Shown piece by piece: positions 43,187-53,095 of a stretch of 64,000 nt of DNA. Each line of letters begins with the position of its first letter. Position 1 is the first letter of the stretch. Source of the stretch: Robbsia betulipollinis (lineage in GTDB: Bacteria; Pseudomonadota; Gammaproteobacteria; Burkholderiales; Burkholderiaceae); assembly GCF_026624755.1 (NCBI RefSeq), contig NZ_JAPMXC010000001.1, positions 2,616,367 through 2,680,366 of the forward strand. Reading direction: 5' to 3'. Position numbers and translations under genes: made by a program. Below the pieces are notes generated by a model. The model was not told the DNA's origin and did not search any database. It saw only the letters and a program-made list of their open reading frames with translations.

Positions 43187-43960
43187 ATGCGGTTTGCCAG
43201 CCTGGGGAGCGGCAGCGACGGCAACGCGATGGTCGTCGAAGTCGCCGACGGCACGACGACCACGCGGGTGCTGCTGGACTGCGGGTTTTCGGCGCGCGAG
43301 GTGCGGCGGCGGCTCGAACGCCTATCCCTGCGGGTCGAAGACCTGGATGCCATCCTGATTACCCACGAGCACACCGACCATATCGGCGGCGCGCTCACGC
43401 TGGCACGTAAATTCGCACTGCCCCTGCACATGAGCTGGGGTACCGCGCGCGCCGTGGGTGCGGATGCGACAGGCATCGATCTGCGCGTATGCGAGAGCGC
43501 CACGGCCTTCGCCGTGGGCGATCTCGAGATCCTGCCTTACACGGTGCCGCACGACGCCCGCGAACCGTTGCAGTTCGTTTTCTCGTCAGGCGCGCAAAAG
43601 CTGGGCGTCCTGACCGACGTGGGATGCGGCACCGCGCACATCGTCGCGACGCTTGCCGACTGCGACGCACTCGTCCTCGAATGCAATCACGACCGCGAGA
43701 TGCTGGCCAACAGCCGCTACCACGCTTCCCTGAAGGCACGTATCGCCGGCAGCCATGGACACCTCGCCAACGATGCCGCCGCGCTGCTCCTAGGCGAACT
43801 CGACATTCCCCGCCTGCAGCATATCGTCGTTGCCCATCTGAGCCGGGAGAACAACCAGTCCGCGCTCGCGCAGCAGGCGATCGCCGCCACGTTGGGGAGC
43901 CGGACGGACGAGGTGATCGTCGCGGGCCAGGAGGAGGGCTTCGACTGGTTGAGCGTGTGA
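43187..43960 (+). CDS. metallo-beta-lactamase-fold hydrolase (YycJ/WalJ-like)
   Basis: A 257-residue hydrolase beginning MRFASLGSGSDGNAMVVEV, with metal ligands ITHEHTDHIGG (residues ~57-67), ALVLECNHD and VVAHLSRENN. The sequence pattern is that of the YycJ/WalJ group of MBL-fold exonucleases. The initiation codon is ATG 43187 (a GTG lies just before it). It is 13 bases after bamC and followed by a strong terminator. Substrate is unknown; a nuclease role is inferred from relatives. Confidence 0.85.
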   Translation: MRFASLGSGSDGNAMVVEVADGTTTTRVLLDCGFSAREVRRRLERLSLRVEDLDAILITHEHTDHIGGALTLARKFALPLHMSWGTARAVGADATGIDLRVCESATAFAVGDLEILPYTVPHDAREPLQFVFSSGAQKLGVLTDVGCGTAHIVATLADCDALVLECNHDREMLANSRYHASLKARIAGSHGHLANDAAALLLGELDIPRLQHIVVAHLSRENNQSALAQQAIAATLGSRTDEVIVAGQEEGFDWLSV

Positions 43961-44012
43961 ACGCTCCGTGCCGGCGACGGTGCGAGCCTTGGCCGCGTCC
44001 GGCGACCGGACA

Positions 44013-44045
44013 TAAAAAAACCGGCCCGCAGGCCGGTTTTTCTTA
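44013..44045. terminator. bidirectional rho-independent terminator
   Basis: An A-run, then CCGGCC-CGCA-GGCCGG, then TTTTTCTT (about 44014-44044). The perfect 6-bp GC stem (extended by A:T pairs) with T tails on both strands fits a terminator shared by the MBL hydrolase gene (rightward) and the small lipoprotein gene (leftward). Confidence 0.92.
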
Positions 44046-44057
44046 ACGCGTTACAGC

Positions 44058-44330
44058 TTACTGGCTGGCGCCCGAAGCAGCGACAGCGGCCGAAGCAGCC
44101 GTGTCCGAAGCTGCTGCTGCTGCCGACGAAGCGTCAGCTGCCGATGCTGCTGCATCGCTCGCCGCTGCCGATGCGCTCGAAGCTGCTGCGCCTGCATCCG
44201 ATGCTGCCATCGACGACGAAGCTGCTGCGTCGCTTGCGGCGGCCGAGCTGCTCGTGTCGTCTTTCTTGCCGCATGCGCCGAGTGCCAGAGCCAGTGCCAG
44301 CGTACCAGCAACGATGAGAGTCTTGTTCAT
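44058..44330 (-). CDS. small Ala/Ser-rich lipoprotein
   Basis: A 90-residue lipoprotein starting MNKTLIVAGTLALALALGACGKK (signal given up to the Cys at residue 20). The mature part is nearly only Ala, Ser and Asp in repeats of the type SDAAAS / ASSAAAA. A ribosome site AAGGGA precedes the ATG. The composition suggests a long helix or a flexible envelope spacer. The region encoding it is repetitive (GCTGC/GCAGC), so length variation is likely. No function is known. Confidence 0.75.
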   Translation of the reverse strand: MNKTLIVAGTLALALALGACGKKDDTSSSAAASDAAASSSMAASDAGAAASSASAAASDAAASAADASSAAAAASDTAASAAVAASGASQ

Positions 44331-44569
44331 GATCACGTCCCTTTTATAGGTGAAGAGTAAGCAACAGCGCGAAACAACCGTTTTTGTTGGCGGCGAAGGC
44401 GGGAGCGAACCGTGCCGCTTTCGTCCGATCACCGCCACCGACTGCCTTGCGCAAAATTATATGCATTTTCCGTAGGACCGTCGACTCCGTAAACGTATCG
44501 CTACGTTGTATTTTTTGTCGCTGCCTGCGTCTCTCTCGGAAAGTGATGCGCAATCATTGACAATAACAC
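44331..44569. other. A/T-richer intergenic region before the small lipoprotein gene
   Basis: The 239 bases between the lipoprotein start and the roxA-like 3' end are clearly richer in A+T than the surroundings (e.g. CAAAATTATATGCATTTTC at 44453-44470). They should hold the promoter of the lipoprotein gene (leftward). No coding sequence or RNA gene is recognised. Confidence 0.45.
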
Positions 44570-45787
44570 TCATACGAGGTCGATCCAGCCCGCAAGATAC
44601 CATTCGAACAACGCGGATACTATCGAAGAATCGTTAGAGAGTGTTACAAAATCTACCGGTTCCAACGAACGCTCGTCGGCCATACCGAAAAGCACTTTGC
44701 GGCTGCGCGGTGACGCCACGTCGAACGGTTCGCCATTGATATAGAGCCGATGTTCATCGTAAAGCATCTGCGTGCGGGGGTCGAGATGCAAACTGCGTGC
44801 CTGACACCTGCGCACGAAGGTCTCCCGCCGCGTCGCACGGGGTGACGGATCGAAATACACGTTCGCCTTGGGTTCGCTCAGATAGCTTCCGAGGAAGCGC
44901 TGCACGTCGTCCACACCCCAGCGGCGCGACTCGACGAGGCTCAGGGTGGCGGCGACGAGGCGGGGCGGCAGCGCGGCGGGACACGCCACCGCATCCTGTT
45001 CGGGATCCTGATAGCGCACGGGTGCCGCTTCATTTGCGCCGATCCGCTCTGCCATGCGTTGCAGGAATTGCGAGAGCAGCTCGGTTTCCGAGGGGGCGCG
45101 AAAACCGATCGAACAGGTGATGCAGTCGCCCAGCGCGACGCCCTCGTGCGCGACGTGCGGCGGCAGGTACAGCATGTCGCCTGGCTCGAGGATCCATTCC
45201 TGTTCCGCGACGAAGCGGCTCAGGATCTTCATCGGCTGGCGGGGGTCGAGCGACAGATCGCGTTGCTGGCTGATGCGCCAGCGGCGGCGGCCATGCGTTT
45301 GCAGCAGGAAGACATCGTAGGAATCGAAATGCGGGCCGACGCCACCGCCGTCCGGCGCATAGCTGATCATCAGATCGTCGAGGCGCGCGTCGGGGATGAA
45401 GCGAAAACGCTCGAGCAGGGCCGCCGCGTCGTCGTCGTAGAGATTCACGCCCTGCACGAGCAGGCTCCAGTCGCGTGGCGGCAGGGCGGCTCGTGCATCG
45501 TCGGCGAACGGGCCACGCCTGAGTTTCCAGCGTCCGCGCGTGCGGGTGACCAGGCGCGATTCGACGTCGTCGTCGCCGGCAAGCTCGAAGAGATCGTCCA
45601 CCGGAAAGCGGTCGATATACTCCGGCGCGGCCTGGCGGATCAGCAGCGGCGCCTTCTGCCAGTACTCCGTCATGAAGGTCTGGGGGCTGAGGCCGCCCAA
45701 CAGTGTCGTGGGGCGACGCAGCGCCGTGCGCCGCGCGGTGGCGCGGGCACGCGGAGAGGAGGAAGCGGCGGATAGCCTGTCTGACAT
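44570..45787 (-). CDS. RoxA/YcfD-like JmjC cupin oxygenase (ribosomal protein L16 arginine hydroxylase family)
   Basis: A 405-residue 2-oxoglutarate/Fe(II) oxygenase. The JmjC fold is visible with the iron ligands His and Asp in GPHFDSYDVFLLQ, the distal His in PPHVAHEGVAL, and the substrate-binding stretch MTEYWQKAPLLIRQA near residue 40. E. coli YcfD (RoxA) hydroxylates an arginine of ribosomal protein L16 (uL16). The start at 45787 (MSDRLSAASS) has no clear ribosome site. The last ~60 codons are A/T-rich compared with the rest. It diverges from slyD. Confidence 0.85.
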   Translation of the reverse strand: MSDRLSAASSSPRARATARRTALRRPTTLLGGLSPQTFMTEYWQKAPLLIRQAAPEYIDRFPVDDLFELAGDDDVESRLVTRTRGRWKLRRGPFADDARAALPPRDWSLLVQGVNLYDDDAAALLERFRFIPDARLDDLMISYAPDGGGVGPHFDSYDVFLLQTHGRRRWRISQQRDLSLDPRQPMKILSRFVAEQEWILEPGDMLYLPPHVAHEGVALGDCITCSIGFRAPSETELLSQFLQRMAERIGANEAAPVRYQDPEQDAVACPAALPPRLVAATLSLVESRRWGVDDVQRFLGSYLSEPKANVYFDPSPRATRRETFVRRCQARSLHLDPRTQMLYDEHRLYINGEPFDVASPRSRKVLFGMADERSLEPVDFVTLSNDSSIVSALFEWYLAGWIDLV

Positions 45788-45951
45788 GGTATGCGGGGTG
45801 GAAGCGGAATGGATTGGGCGGTAGGGCGGACGGCGCCGAACGCCGTGGGTTCCGGCGGCCGACGCATGGGCCCGGCGCCATGGTCGCATGTTCGCGGCGA
45901 TACCGGAAGCCGGCGCCTGCGGGGAAGCCGATCCGTGGCCGGCGGGCATCG

Positions 45952-45957
45952 TATAAT
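45952..45957 (+). promoter_or_regulatory. -10 element of the slyD promoter
   Basis: TATAAT lies 23 bases upstream of the slyD ATG, preceded by G in CGTATAATGGG. No good -35 hexamer stands 17 bases upstream, so only the -10 is annotated. The position matches a short 5' leader. Confidence 0.5.
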
Positions 45958-45980
45958 GGGGTTTGAGATGGGAGAACCGA

Positions 45981-46523
45981 ATGAAAATCGCGAAGAACAC
46001 CGTTGTCGCGCTCGCGTACACGCTTTCTGACGCACAGGGCAACATGATCGAGGAAAGCGACGAGCCGCTGGTGTATCTGCATGGCGGTTACGAGGGCACT
46101 TTCCCGAAGATCGAGGAAGCCCTCGATGGCCAGGAAGACGGCTTCAAGACGCAGATCCAGCTTGAGCCGTCGGACGCGTTCGGCGACTACGACCCGGAAC
46201 TGGTCAAGATCGAGGCGCGCGACCGCTTCCCCGAGCCGCTGGAAGTGGGCATGCAGTTCGAAGGCACGCCCGACGAAGCCGACGATTCGCTCGATGCCCT
46301 CGTCTACACCGTTACGGATCTGGCCGACGACAAGGTGGTTCTGGATGGCAATCACCCGCTGGCCGGCATGGCGTTGCGCTTCGCGTTGACGGTCACCGAG
46401 GTGCGGGAAGCGACGCCCGACGAGATCGAGCACGAACACGCGCACGGGCTGGATGGGCTGGAAGTGGTCGACGAGGATGAAGAGGACGAAGAAGACGCCG
46501 GTTCGCCGCCGACGTTGCACTGA
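45981..46523 (+). CDS. slyD: SlyD-like FKBP-type peptidyl-prolyl isomerase
   Basis: A 180-residue FKBP-type prolyl isomerase and chaperone. The two half-FKBP segments (VVALAYTLSDAQGNMIEES and PLVYLHGGYEGTFPKIEEALDG) flank an IF (insert-in-flap) domain, residues ~70-135. GNHPLAGMALRF is the closing FKBP strand. The C-terminus is Asp/Glu-rich with only a few His (HEHAHG) rather than the His/Cys-rich nickel tail of E. coli SlyD, so nickel storage is probably weak. GGGAG precedes the ATG at 45981. Confidence 0.9.
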   Translation: MKIAKNTVVALAYTLSDAQGNMIEESDEPLVYLHGGYEGTFPKIEEALDGQEDGFKTQIQLEPSDAFGDYDPELVKIEARDRFPEPLEVGMQFEGTPDEADDSLDALVYTVTDLADDKVVLDGNHPLAGMALRFALTVTEVREATPDEIEHEHAHGLDGLEVVDEDEEDEEDAGSPPTLH

Positions 46524-46544
46524 TTCAGCTTTGGCGCGGCGTTT

Positions 46545-47771
46545 TCACTGCGCCGAAGCCGCACGCGCGGGCTCGGCCACGCCCGCGGGTCCCAGGGGCG
46601 GGAGCGGCAGCAGGGTGGGTGTCGCGATATCCCCGAAGGCCGGATCCGCCGTCCCCGGAAAGCTCGCCGGGGCAGGGGGCACCGCGCCCGGCTGACTGCC
46701 GGTGGGTGGCACGGGCGGCAGACGTTCCAGGGTCGCGTGGAATACTGGCCTGCCGGTATCGACACTGATCCTGATCCAGTGGGCAGGATGAGAGCGGATG
46801 TCGAATTCGACTCTGCCGAGATTGCGGATTTCCGTCCCTTCGCGGGTCAGCACGCTGGATTCGACGGTGAGCGCATGTTCGCCGCCGGCGTGAACCACCA
46901 GAACCGGTCCCTCGAAACTGCGCGCCGCGGCCGTCAGGTCGCGACGCAAGGCTGCGAAGCCGTCGCGTTGCCGCCGTTGCTGGAACCACCACGCCATCGG
47001 CGCGCGGCGCTCGCGCGCGGTGCGCGGATTGCCCTGGAACAGAAACACCAGCGCGCGGGCATGGCGGCGTTGCGCATCGATCGTCGAACGGGCGATCCAC
47101 GCGCGGTTTGCCACCTCCCTGTCCTCGAATTCGCCGTTGCGTCCGCCGCCGTCGCGGAAATGGTTGTTGTCGGCGGGGACGTCCAGCGTGACGAACAGCA
47201 CGCCCGCCGCGCTCCAGCGCACATTTTCCCGGTATGGATGAAAGGCTGCCATTTCCGACTGACGCGTCAGGGTCAGGGGAGGGTGTCCGAGACTCGACGT
47301 GCCGCCCAGGAGCGTCTCGCGCAGCGCGTCGAGCCGTTCGAGCGGATCCGCGCCGCCGGCCGCGGGACGGGCGCAGGCGATCCAGTCGTTCTCTCCGGGC
47401 AGGTAGATCAGGGGCACGGGACTGCTGTCGAGCAGCGCGCGGCGCGCGGCGAACAGCGCATCGCTGCACGGCTCGTCGCGGTTTTTCAGATTGCCGAGAT
47501 GCACGACGAAGGCCACCTTGCCGTGCTTTCCCACCCAGTCGAGCAGCGCGCCGGCCTGCGCCACCTCGCTGGCCGCCTGTGGCAGGTCCGCCACCACCGC
47601 GAAGGACAGCGCGTGCTCGGCGGCGCCCGCTTCGCGTGCTGTCGTCGCGGCGCACGCCCGTGTGGCGGGCATCGACGCGGCCAGCAGCACCGCCAGGGAC
47701 AGGCCCAGCGCCAGCATGCGCCGCCGTGACGGCGTGCGGGAGCGGGCGCGGCATCCCGGCATGGCGATCAC
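46545..47771 (-). CDS. calcineurin-like metallophosphoesterase family, exported
   Basis: A 405-408-residue protein with an N-terminal signal sequence ([18 protein letters not shown]...). Its core has beta strands reminiscent of metallophosphoesterases: [29 protein letters not shown] and VVHAGGEHA. The canonical DxH, GDxxD, GNH and GHxH residues are replaced, so activity is uncertain. A start at GTG 47771 overlaps the mutS stop (GTGA); the ATG at 47762 is the next option. The C-terminal ~60 residues are Pro-rich. Co-transcription with mutS is likely. Confidence 0.65.
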   Translation of the reverse strand: MIAMPGCRARSRTPSRRRMLALGLSLAVLLAASMPATRACAATTAREAGAAEHALSFAVVADLPQAASEVAQAGALLDWVGKHGKVAFVVHLGNLKNRDEPCSDALFAARRALLDSSPVPLIYLPGENDWIACARPAAGGADPLERLDALRETLLGGTSSLGHPPLTLTRQSEMAAFHPYRENVRWSAAGVLFVTLDVPADNNHFRDGGGRNGEFEDREVANRAWIARSTIDAQRRHARALVFLFQGNPRTARERRAPMAWWFQQRRQRDGFAALRRDLTAAARSFEGPVLVVHAGGEHALTVESSVLTREGTEIRNLGRVEFDIRSHPAHWIRISVDTGRPVFHATLERLPPVPPTGSQPGAVPPAPASFPGTADPAFGDIATPTLLPLPPLGPAGVAEPARAASAQ

Positions 47772-50560
47772 CGGTCCGGGTCGCCGTCCGCGCGGCGTGG
47801 ATACAGGATCGCGCGCAGCTCGTAGAGCACATCCAGCGCTTCCTTCGGACGCAACTCGTCGGGGTCGATCTGCGCCAGACGCCGGGCCAGCGCCGCATGT
47901 TCCGCCGGCGGCATGCCGGCCACCGGCACGCTCGCGGTCGCAGAGGAATTCATGCCGTCATGCGCCAGCGCGTCGCCATCCTCCGGAACGGCCGAATCGG
48001 GCCCATCCGGGGGCGCCGGGTCGTCGAACGACGCATCGGTCGTCGCCTCGTCCGGGGCGAACAAATCGAGTTGCGGCGTGGGATGACCCAGGGATTGACG
48101 TTCCAGCAGCACGAGATGTTTGCGCGCGGCGCGGATCACCGCACCCGGCACGCCGGCGAGCTGGGCGACCTGCAAGCCATAGCTCTGGCTCGCCGGACCG
48201 TCGTCGACCGCGTGCAGAAACACGATGCCCTTGCCGTGTTCGACCGCGCTCAGGTGCACGTTGGCCGCTTGCGGGAAACTCTCCGGCAACTGCGTCAACT
48301 CGAAATAATGCGTGGCGAACAGCGTGAAACAGCGGTTGTGGGCCAGCAGGTGCCGGGCGATCGCCCAGGCGAGCGCGAGGCCGTCGAAGGTCGACGTCCC
48401 GCGGCCGATCTCGTCCATCAGCACGAGACTGCGCGCCGACGCCTCGTTGAGGATCGCCGCCGCCTCGGTCATCTCCACCATGAAGGTCGAGCGCCCGCCC
48501 GCCAGATCGTCGGCCGCGCCGATGCGCGTGAAAATCCGGTCGATGGGACCGATCCGCGCCCGGCGCGCCGGTACGTAGCTGCCCACGTAGGCGAGCAGCA
48601 CGATCAGCGCCGTCTGCCGCATGAAGGTCGACTTGCCGCCCATGTTCGGGCCGGTCACCAGCAGCATGCGCCGCTCGTCGTGGAAGCGGCAGTCGTTTGC
48701 CGTGAAATGCGCGATCTGCGCCTCCACCACCGGATGACGGCCCGCCTCGATCTCGATCCCTTCGTCCGCGACCAGTTGCGGCGCGTTCCAGTCGAGCGCG
48801 GTCGCACGTTCGGCGAAGGCCGCGAGCACGTCCAGTTGCGCGAGCGCCGCCGCCACCCGCTGGCACGGCCCGATATGCGCCAGCAGCGTCTGCAGCACGC
48901 CGTCATACAGCAGCCGCTCGCGTGCCAGCGCCCGGTCCTGCGCCGACAGCGCCTTGTCCTCGAAACTTTTCAGTTCCGGCGTGATGTAGCGCTCGGCGTT
49001 CTTCAGCGTCTGCCGGCGCCGGTAATCGTCCGGCACCTTGTCGGTCTGGCCGCGCGTGACCTCGATATAGAAGCCGTGCACGCGGTTGTACTCGACGCGC
49101 AGGTTCGCGATACCGGTACGCGCGCGCTCGCGCGTCTCCAGATCGATCAGGAACTGCGAGCAGTTTTCCGAGATATCGCGCAATTCGTCGAGTTGCGCAT
49201 CGTAGCCGCGGGCGATCACGCCGCCATCGCGCACCATCGCCGCGGGCTCGTCGGCGATGGTCTCGCGCAGCAGCGCGAGCGTCTCGTCCGGCGGCGTCAG
49301 CGCCGCGTGCAGCGTCACCAGAACGGACGCATCGCCTGTTAGCGTCGCCAGCTCCGCCTGCAGGCGCGGCAGCGCCGCGAAGGTATCGCGCAGACTCGAC
49401 AGGTCGCGCGGGCGCGCGCTTTGCAGCGCGATGCGTCCACTGATGCGTTCCACGTCGGCGATGCGCGACAGCGTCTGGCGCAGCGGCGCGATGCCGCCGC
49501 CGCGTGGATCGTCGGCGAGCAGCGCGCCGATCGCCTGGTGCCGCGCGCGCGCGACGTCCGCATCGCGCGGCGCGTGATGCAGCCAGTGGCGCAACAGCCG
49601 GCTGCCCATCGACGAACAGCAACTGTCGAGGAGCGACATCAGCGTCGGCGCATCGGTGCCGCGCAGCGTTTCCGTGAGTTCGAGATTGCGCCGGGTCGCC
49701 GGATCCAGGCCGATATATTCGGACTCGCGCTCCACCTTCAGACTCTGGATATGCGTCAGTTGCCGGCCCTGCGTCGCCGCCGCGTAGATCAGCAGCGCGC
49801 CGGCCGCGCCGCACGCCGCGCTCAGCCCCTGACCGCCGAAACCGTCCAGCGTCTGCACGCCCAATTGCTGGCAGAGCCGTTCATGGCCGCCCGGCGCGTC
49901 GAAATGCCAGACCGGGACGCGCGTCAGCGCCCCCGCGCCGCCGGACGTCCACTCGGCGGGCGTGGCGCCGTCGGCGATCAGCGTCTCGGCCGGGCGGATG
50001 CGCTCCAGCAGCGTGGCGAGCGCCGCCGGCGTCGTCTCCGCGAGCCGCAGGCCGCCGCTGGCCAGATTCAGCCATGCCAGTCCCACCAGCGCCGCCGCGC
50101 CGCGTTTGGCCGGGACGAAGGACACCGCGAGCAGATAGGCATCGCGCTTGTCGGCGAGCAGGGCCGCATCGGTCAGCGTGCCGGGCGTGACGACCCGCAC
50201 CACCTTGCGTTCCACCGGGCCTTTCGAGGTCGCCGGGTCGCCGATCTGTTCGCAGATCGCCACCGATTCGCCCATCGCCACGAGCTTGGCCAGGTATTGC
50301 TCGGACGCATGATGCGGGATCCCCGCCATGCGGATCGGTACGCCGTTGGAGGCGCCGCGCTGGGTCAGCGTCAGGTCCAGCAGCCGGGCGGCTTTCTCGG
50401 CATCGTCGTAGAACAGCTCGTAGAAGTCACCCATCCGGTAGAACACGAGCGTGTGCGGGTGCGCCGCCTTGATGCCGAGGTATTGCTGCATCATCGGGGT
50501 GTGTTTTTCCATCCCTTTATTTTCGCTGAATGAAACGACTCCTTTTTCACCTAACTGCAT
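47768..50560 (-). CDS. mutS: DNA mismatch recognition protein MutS
   Basis: A 914-930-residue mismatch-repair ATPase. The mismatch-binding F-x-E motif lies in [15 protein letters not shown] near residue 45. The C-terminal ATPase has Walker [25 protein letters not shown], and [10 protein letters not shown]. The last ~80 residues are an acidic linker and the tetramerisation helix region. The ATG at 50512 ([12 protein letters not shown]) gives the family N-terminus, while 50560 adds 16 residues encoded by A/T-rich sequence with AAGGAG inside it, so the 5' end is uncertain. An integrase gene lies divergently right beside it. Confidence 0.95.
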   Translation of the reverse strand: MQLGEKGVVSFSENKGMEKHTPMMQQYLGIKAAHPHTLVFYRMGDFYELFYDDAEKAARLLDLTLTQRGASNGVPIRMAGIPHHASEQYLAKLVAMGESVAICEQIGDPATSKGPVERKVVRVVTPGTLTDAALLADKRDAYLLAVSFVPAKRGAAALVGLAWLNLASGGLRLAETTPAALATLLERIRPAETLIADGATPAEWTSGGAGALTRVPVWHFDAPGGHERLCQQLGVQTLDGFGGQGLSAACGAAGALLIYAAATQGRQLTHIQSLKVERESEYIGLDPATRRNLELTETLRGTDAPTLMSLLDSCCSSMGSRLLRHWLHHAPRDADVARARHQAIGALLADDPRGGGIAPLRQTLSRIADVERISGRIALQSARPRDLSSLRDTFAALPRLQAELATLTGDASVLVTLHAALTPPDETLALLRETIADEPAAMVRDGGVIARGYDAQLDELRDISENCSQFLIDLETRERARTGIANLRVEYNRVHGFYIEVTRGQTDKVPDDYRRRQTLKNAERYITPELKSFEDKALSAQDRALARERLLYDGVLQTLLAHIGPCQRVAAALAQLDVLAAFAERATALDWNAPQLVADEGIEIEAGRHPVVEAQIAHFTANDCRFHDERRMLLVTGPNMGGKSTFMRQTALIVLLAYVGSYVPARRARIGPIDRIFTRIGAADDLAGGRSTFMVEMTEAAAILNEASARSLVLMDEIGRGTSTFDGLALAWAIARHLLAHNRCFTLFATHYFELTQLPESFPQAANVHLSAVEHGKGIVFLHAVDDGPASQSYGLQVAQLAGVPGAVIRAARKHLVLLERQSLGHPTPQLDLFAPDEATTDASFDDPAPPDGPDSAVPEDGDALAHDGMNSSATASVPVAGMPPAEHAALARRLAQIDPDELRPKEALDVLYELRAILYPRRADGDPDR

Positions 50561-50718
50561 GTTATTAATACCATTTTATGCGTATCGACGCTGGTTTTAA
50601 TCGGCATATGCCGCCAAGTGCCCGCACTAAAAAGTATGCCCAGCGTATGCTGGATAACGTAAAATGCGTTTGGAATACATTGGTCGGAATACATGCGCTC
50701 TTCCCGGAATACACTCTG
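50561..50718. promoter_or_regulatory. mutS-integrase divergent region with palindrome and GGAATACA iterons
   Basis: This is the boundary between chromosome and island. It has a 12-bp perfect palindrome CGGCATATGCCG (50602-50613) and a partial one CAGCGTATGCTG (50641-50652). Three copies of GGAATACA start at 50672, 50686 and 50706, the last ending just before the integrase ATG. The composition is A/T-rich compared with mutS. These are candidate integrase arm sites or operators. An att core cannot be proven because the other end of the element is not identified. Confidence 0.55.
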
Positions 50719-52452
50719 ATGAAGCTCAAACTCACAAGTCAGATCGCTACGAACGCAAACGTCGATAGGATTCCCATTGAAGGGGAGCCCGTTGCCAAGT
50801 GGCCGCCGAATCCTGGCCGAAAAGCCTACATTATCACCGATGCCAGCAGCGACGTGCCCACCGGTTTTGGCCTTAAAGTCACATCGGGCAGCAGCACTTA
50901 TATAGTTCAGCGGCGGGTTCGAGCTTCGGGCCCGGGTGCGGTCATCCGAGCCACGATAGGCAAAGTTGTCGACTTCACCTTGCAACAAGCAAGGAACCGA
51001 GCCCGTGAACTGGCCCACGAAATACAGAAGACGGGGCGCGCGCCAGGGCCATCGAAGCGGGCACGGGAATCAAGAGACCTTACCCTAGGTGAGGTTTTTG
51101 AACTGTATCGAACAGAGCTGCTGACTCGCAAGAAGCCCGCCAAAGTCAATAGCTTTCGGTCACTCGACAAAGCAGTTCGGAAGCTGGAGCCGTGGCTCAA
51201 TAAACGCGTTAACGAACTTTACGATGACGTAGTTATCGAGCGCTTCGACGAGATTGCCAATACTGCCCGAACGACTGCTGAGCAAACCATGCGATGGGCA
51301 TCAACAGCAGTAGACTTCGCGATAGAGCGGGACCGGCGGATTGCGCTTCGGGCCTCGACAGCGCCGGTCTTAAACTACAACCCTTTTGGTGTGTTGCGTG
51401 GCAAGTACAGATCGCGGCAAGAACTCGAAGAACAAATCAAAGAGCACGGCAAGCGAGCACCGCTGAGCCTCGACAAAAGCTTAGGGCCATGGTTACAGGC
51501 TATCTTCAAGCGGCGTGGTCACAACCGCACGGGTTGTGACTATCTACTATTAGCAACGCTCTGGGGATGTCGGTCGGCCGAAGCGAGCGATTTGATGTGG
51601 CGCGACAAGATTTCCGAAGAGATGGCGAAGCATGTCTCGTTCATCGACTTGGATCGACGACTGGTATTGCTCCGCGATACCAAGAACGGGCTGAACCACA
51701 CGCTGCCGTTGGCTCATGCGGCCACCAAGATTTTGCGACAGCGGCAGCAAATACGCGATGAAGAAGCTGCAAGAGATCGGGACCCGTTCCGTCGAGCGGC
51801 TCGGATCCAGTGGGTGTTCCCGCCGTCCTCGGTGTCACGTCTCAGAAAGTCGCCGCACTATAAAGATAGCAAGTCCCTGCGAGCGTACCTATGCCGGGAC
51901 GCTGGAATCATAAAGTGGTCGATCAAGACCGATCCCAATGGGAATCGCTTTCAGGTGCCAGTGCCCGCTCTCGGAATGCATGACCTTCGACGAACCTTCG
52001 CAGGGGTAACCGATGCGCTGCATTTGACGGAAGAAACAACGAAGCGGTTCTTGAATCACTTTGTGAACGCACGCTCGCAAACGGACCAGCGGATCGAACT
52101 CCGCGACGCTTTGACGCCAAACGTTGCTCATACGCTGATGAACACGCGGGATCTGTCGAACGTTACGAATCGGTATACGGAGGTAGAAGAGGGTCGGCTG
52201 AGGGAGGCCATGCAATCGATCGAGACGACCATCCTGACTCGGTGTCCCGCCTTGTACAATCTGTTGATGACGCCGGATTATCCGCCGATGCAAGTCTGGG
52301 TGCCGACACCCTTGGAATGGCCCAAGCCCCGAGCCAGCATCGAAGTGCGGGATGTGCCGCCCGAACTTTGGCGAAAACATGGGGTCTCCGGAAGCCCAAA
52401 GGGCGAGGATGATTGCTCAGAAGAGGACGACGAGCACGATGTTGACGCTTGA
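50719..52452 (+). CDS. tyrosine recombinase (integrase) of a genomic island
   Basis: A 577-residue integrase. Near residues 30-80 is a DUF4102-like arm-binding domain (KAYIITDASSDVPTGFGLKV). The catalytic domain carries Arg285 (GCRSAEAS), Lys322 (DTKNGLNHTLPL), His421 and Arg424 (MHDLRRTF), His447 (FLNHFVN) and the nucleophile Tyr486 (TNRYTEVE), so the full active set is present. I chose the ATG at 50719 (MKLKLTSQ), the usual start of such proteins, over longer forms. An acidic tail (DDCSEEDDEHDVDA) overlaps the next gene by 14 bases. It is divergent from mutS and marks the left end of the island. Confidence 0.9.
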   Translation: MKLKLTSQIATNANVDRIPIEGEPVAKWPPNPGRKAYIITDASSDVPTGFGLKVTSGSSTYIVQRRVRASGPGAVIRATIGKVVDFTLQQARNRARELAHEIQKTGRAPGPSKRARESRDLTLGEVFELYRTELLTRKKPAKVNSFRSLDKAVRKLEPWLNKRVNELYDDVVIERFDEIANTARTTAEQTMRWASTAVDFAIERDRRIALRASTAPVLNYNPFGVLRGKYRSRQELEEQIKEHGKRAPLSLDKSLGPWLQAIFKRRGHNRTGCDYLLLATLWGCRSAEASDLMWRDKISEEMAKHVSFIDLDRRLVLLRDTKNGLNHTLPLAHAATKILRQRQQIRDEEAARDRDPFRRAARIQWVFPPSSVSRLRKSPHYKDSKSLRAYLCRDAGIIKWSIKTDPNGNRFQVPVPALGMHDLRRTFAGVTDALHLTEETTKRFLNHFVNARSQTDQRIELRDALTPNVAHTLMNTRDLSNVTNRYTEVEEGRLREAMQSIETTILTRCPALYNLLMTPDYPPMQVWVPTPLEWPKPRASIEVRDVPPELWRKHGVSGSPKGEDDCSEEDDEHDVDA

Positions 52453-53095
52453 AACGCTGTCTGACGATGTGATGGTTGAGCGACTGAATCGCATCGCAGC
52501 GCTCAACGACGACGTGTCGGTTTCCCCAGAAATCGCAGGGCTTTTTCTGGCCCGCTCGCCTCGAAGCCTAGAACGACTGCGGAGTGAGGGGGCCGGTCCG
52601 CCTTACGTGCAAGATAAGCATGGTATGAGCACCGCCCGCAATCATGCGGTCACATACCGGATGGGCGATCTTAGAAGATGGCGTGACGCTCGATTGCTGA
52701 ACAACCCGCGGGAAGCCGCTGTCCGAAATCGTAAGGGCTTGTCTTTTGAAGCGCTGCTCGACCTTCAAGACGACGAGCCTTGGTTCGTTACGCATGCAAT
52801 CAATGGTGGCGTGGAAACAACGGTCGTGGTGTCCCATGCGAACGCGTTGACCATCGACGAGCTTGATGCTTATCTCACCGATCCAGATATTTCAGTTCAG
52901 TGGCGATCTACGGCTGACATCATGTCGTCGGTGTGGCTTGACGGCGAGAAGCGGCAAGCGTTGCACGATCTGTACGTTGACACGTTGCAAACCGCAATCC
53001 GTTCGAGCGAAAACGTACAGGAGAGCATCCGCATGGTCGATGCCATCGACCCGGACATCGTATTTCAGGCCGGGGACCGGTGCCGCCCACTCTAA
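52439..53095 (+). CDS. HTH protein coupled to the integrase (excisionase-like N-terminus)
   Basis: A 218-residue protein starting at the ATG at 52439, 14 bases inside the integrase 3' end, so translation is coupled. Residues ~18-50 (VSPEIAGLFLARSPRSLERLRSEGAGPPYVQD) resemble the MerR/AlpA-type DNA-binding helix-turn-helix of excisionases and recombination directionality factors; the phrase RSEGAGPPYV is characteristic. The rest is an acidic, helical region I cannot place. Position next to the integrase supports a role in excision or in regulating the integrase. Not proven. Confidence 0.75.
   Translation: MLTLETLSDDVMVERLNRIAALNDDVSVSPEIAGLFLARSPRSLERLRSEGAGPPYVQDKHGMSTARNHAVTYRMGDLRRWRDARLLNNPREAAVRNRKGLSFEALLDLQDDEPWFVTHAINGGVETTVVVSHANALTIDELDAYLTDPDISVQWRSTADIMSSVWLDGEKRQALHDLYVDTLQTAIRSSENVQESIRMVDAIDPDIVFQAGDRCRPL

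Noticed and set aside
50578..50718. Integrase start at 50578
   Set aside because: The first 47 codons run through palindromes and iterons and do not resemble an integrase N-terminus; MKLKLTSQ at 50719 is the family-like start.
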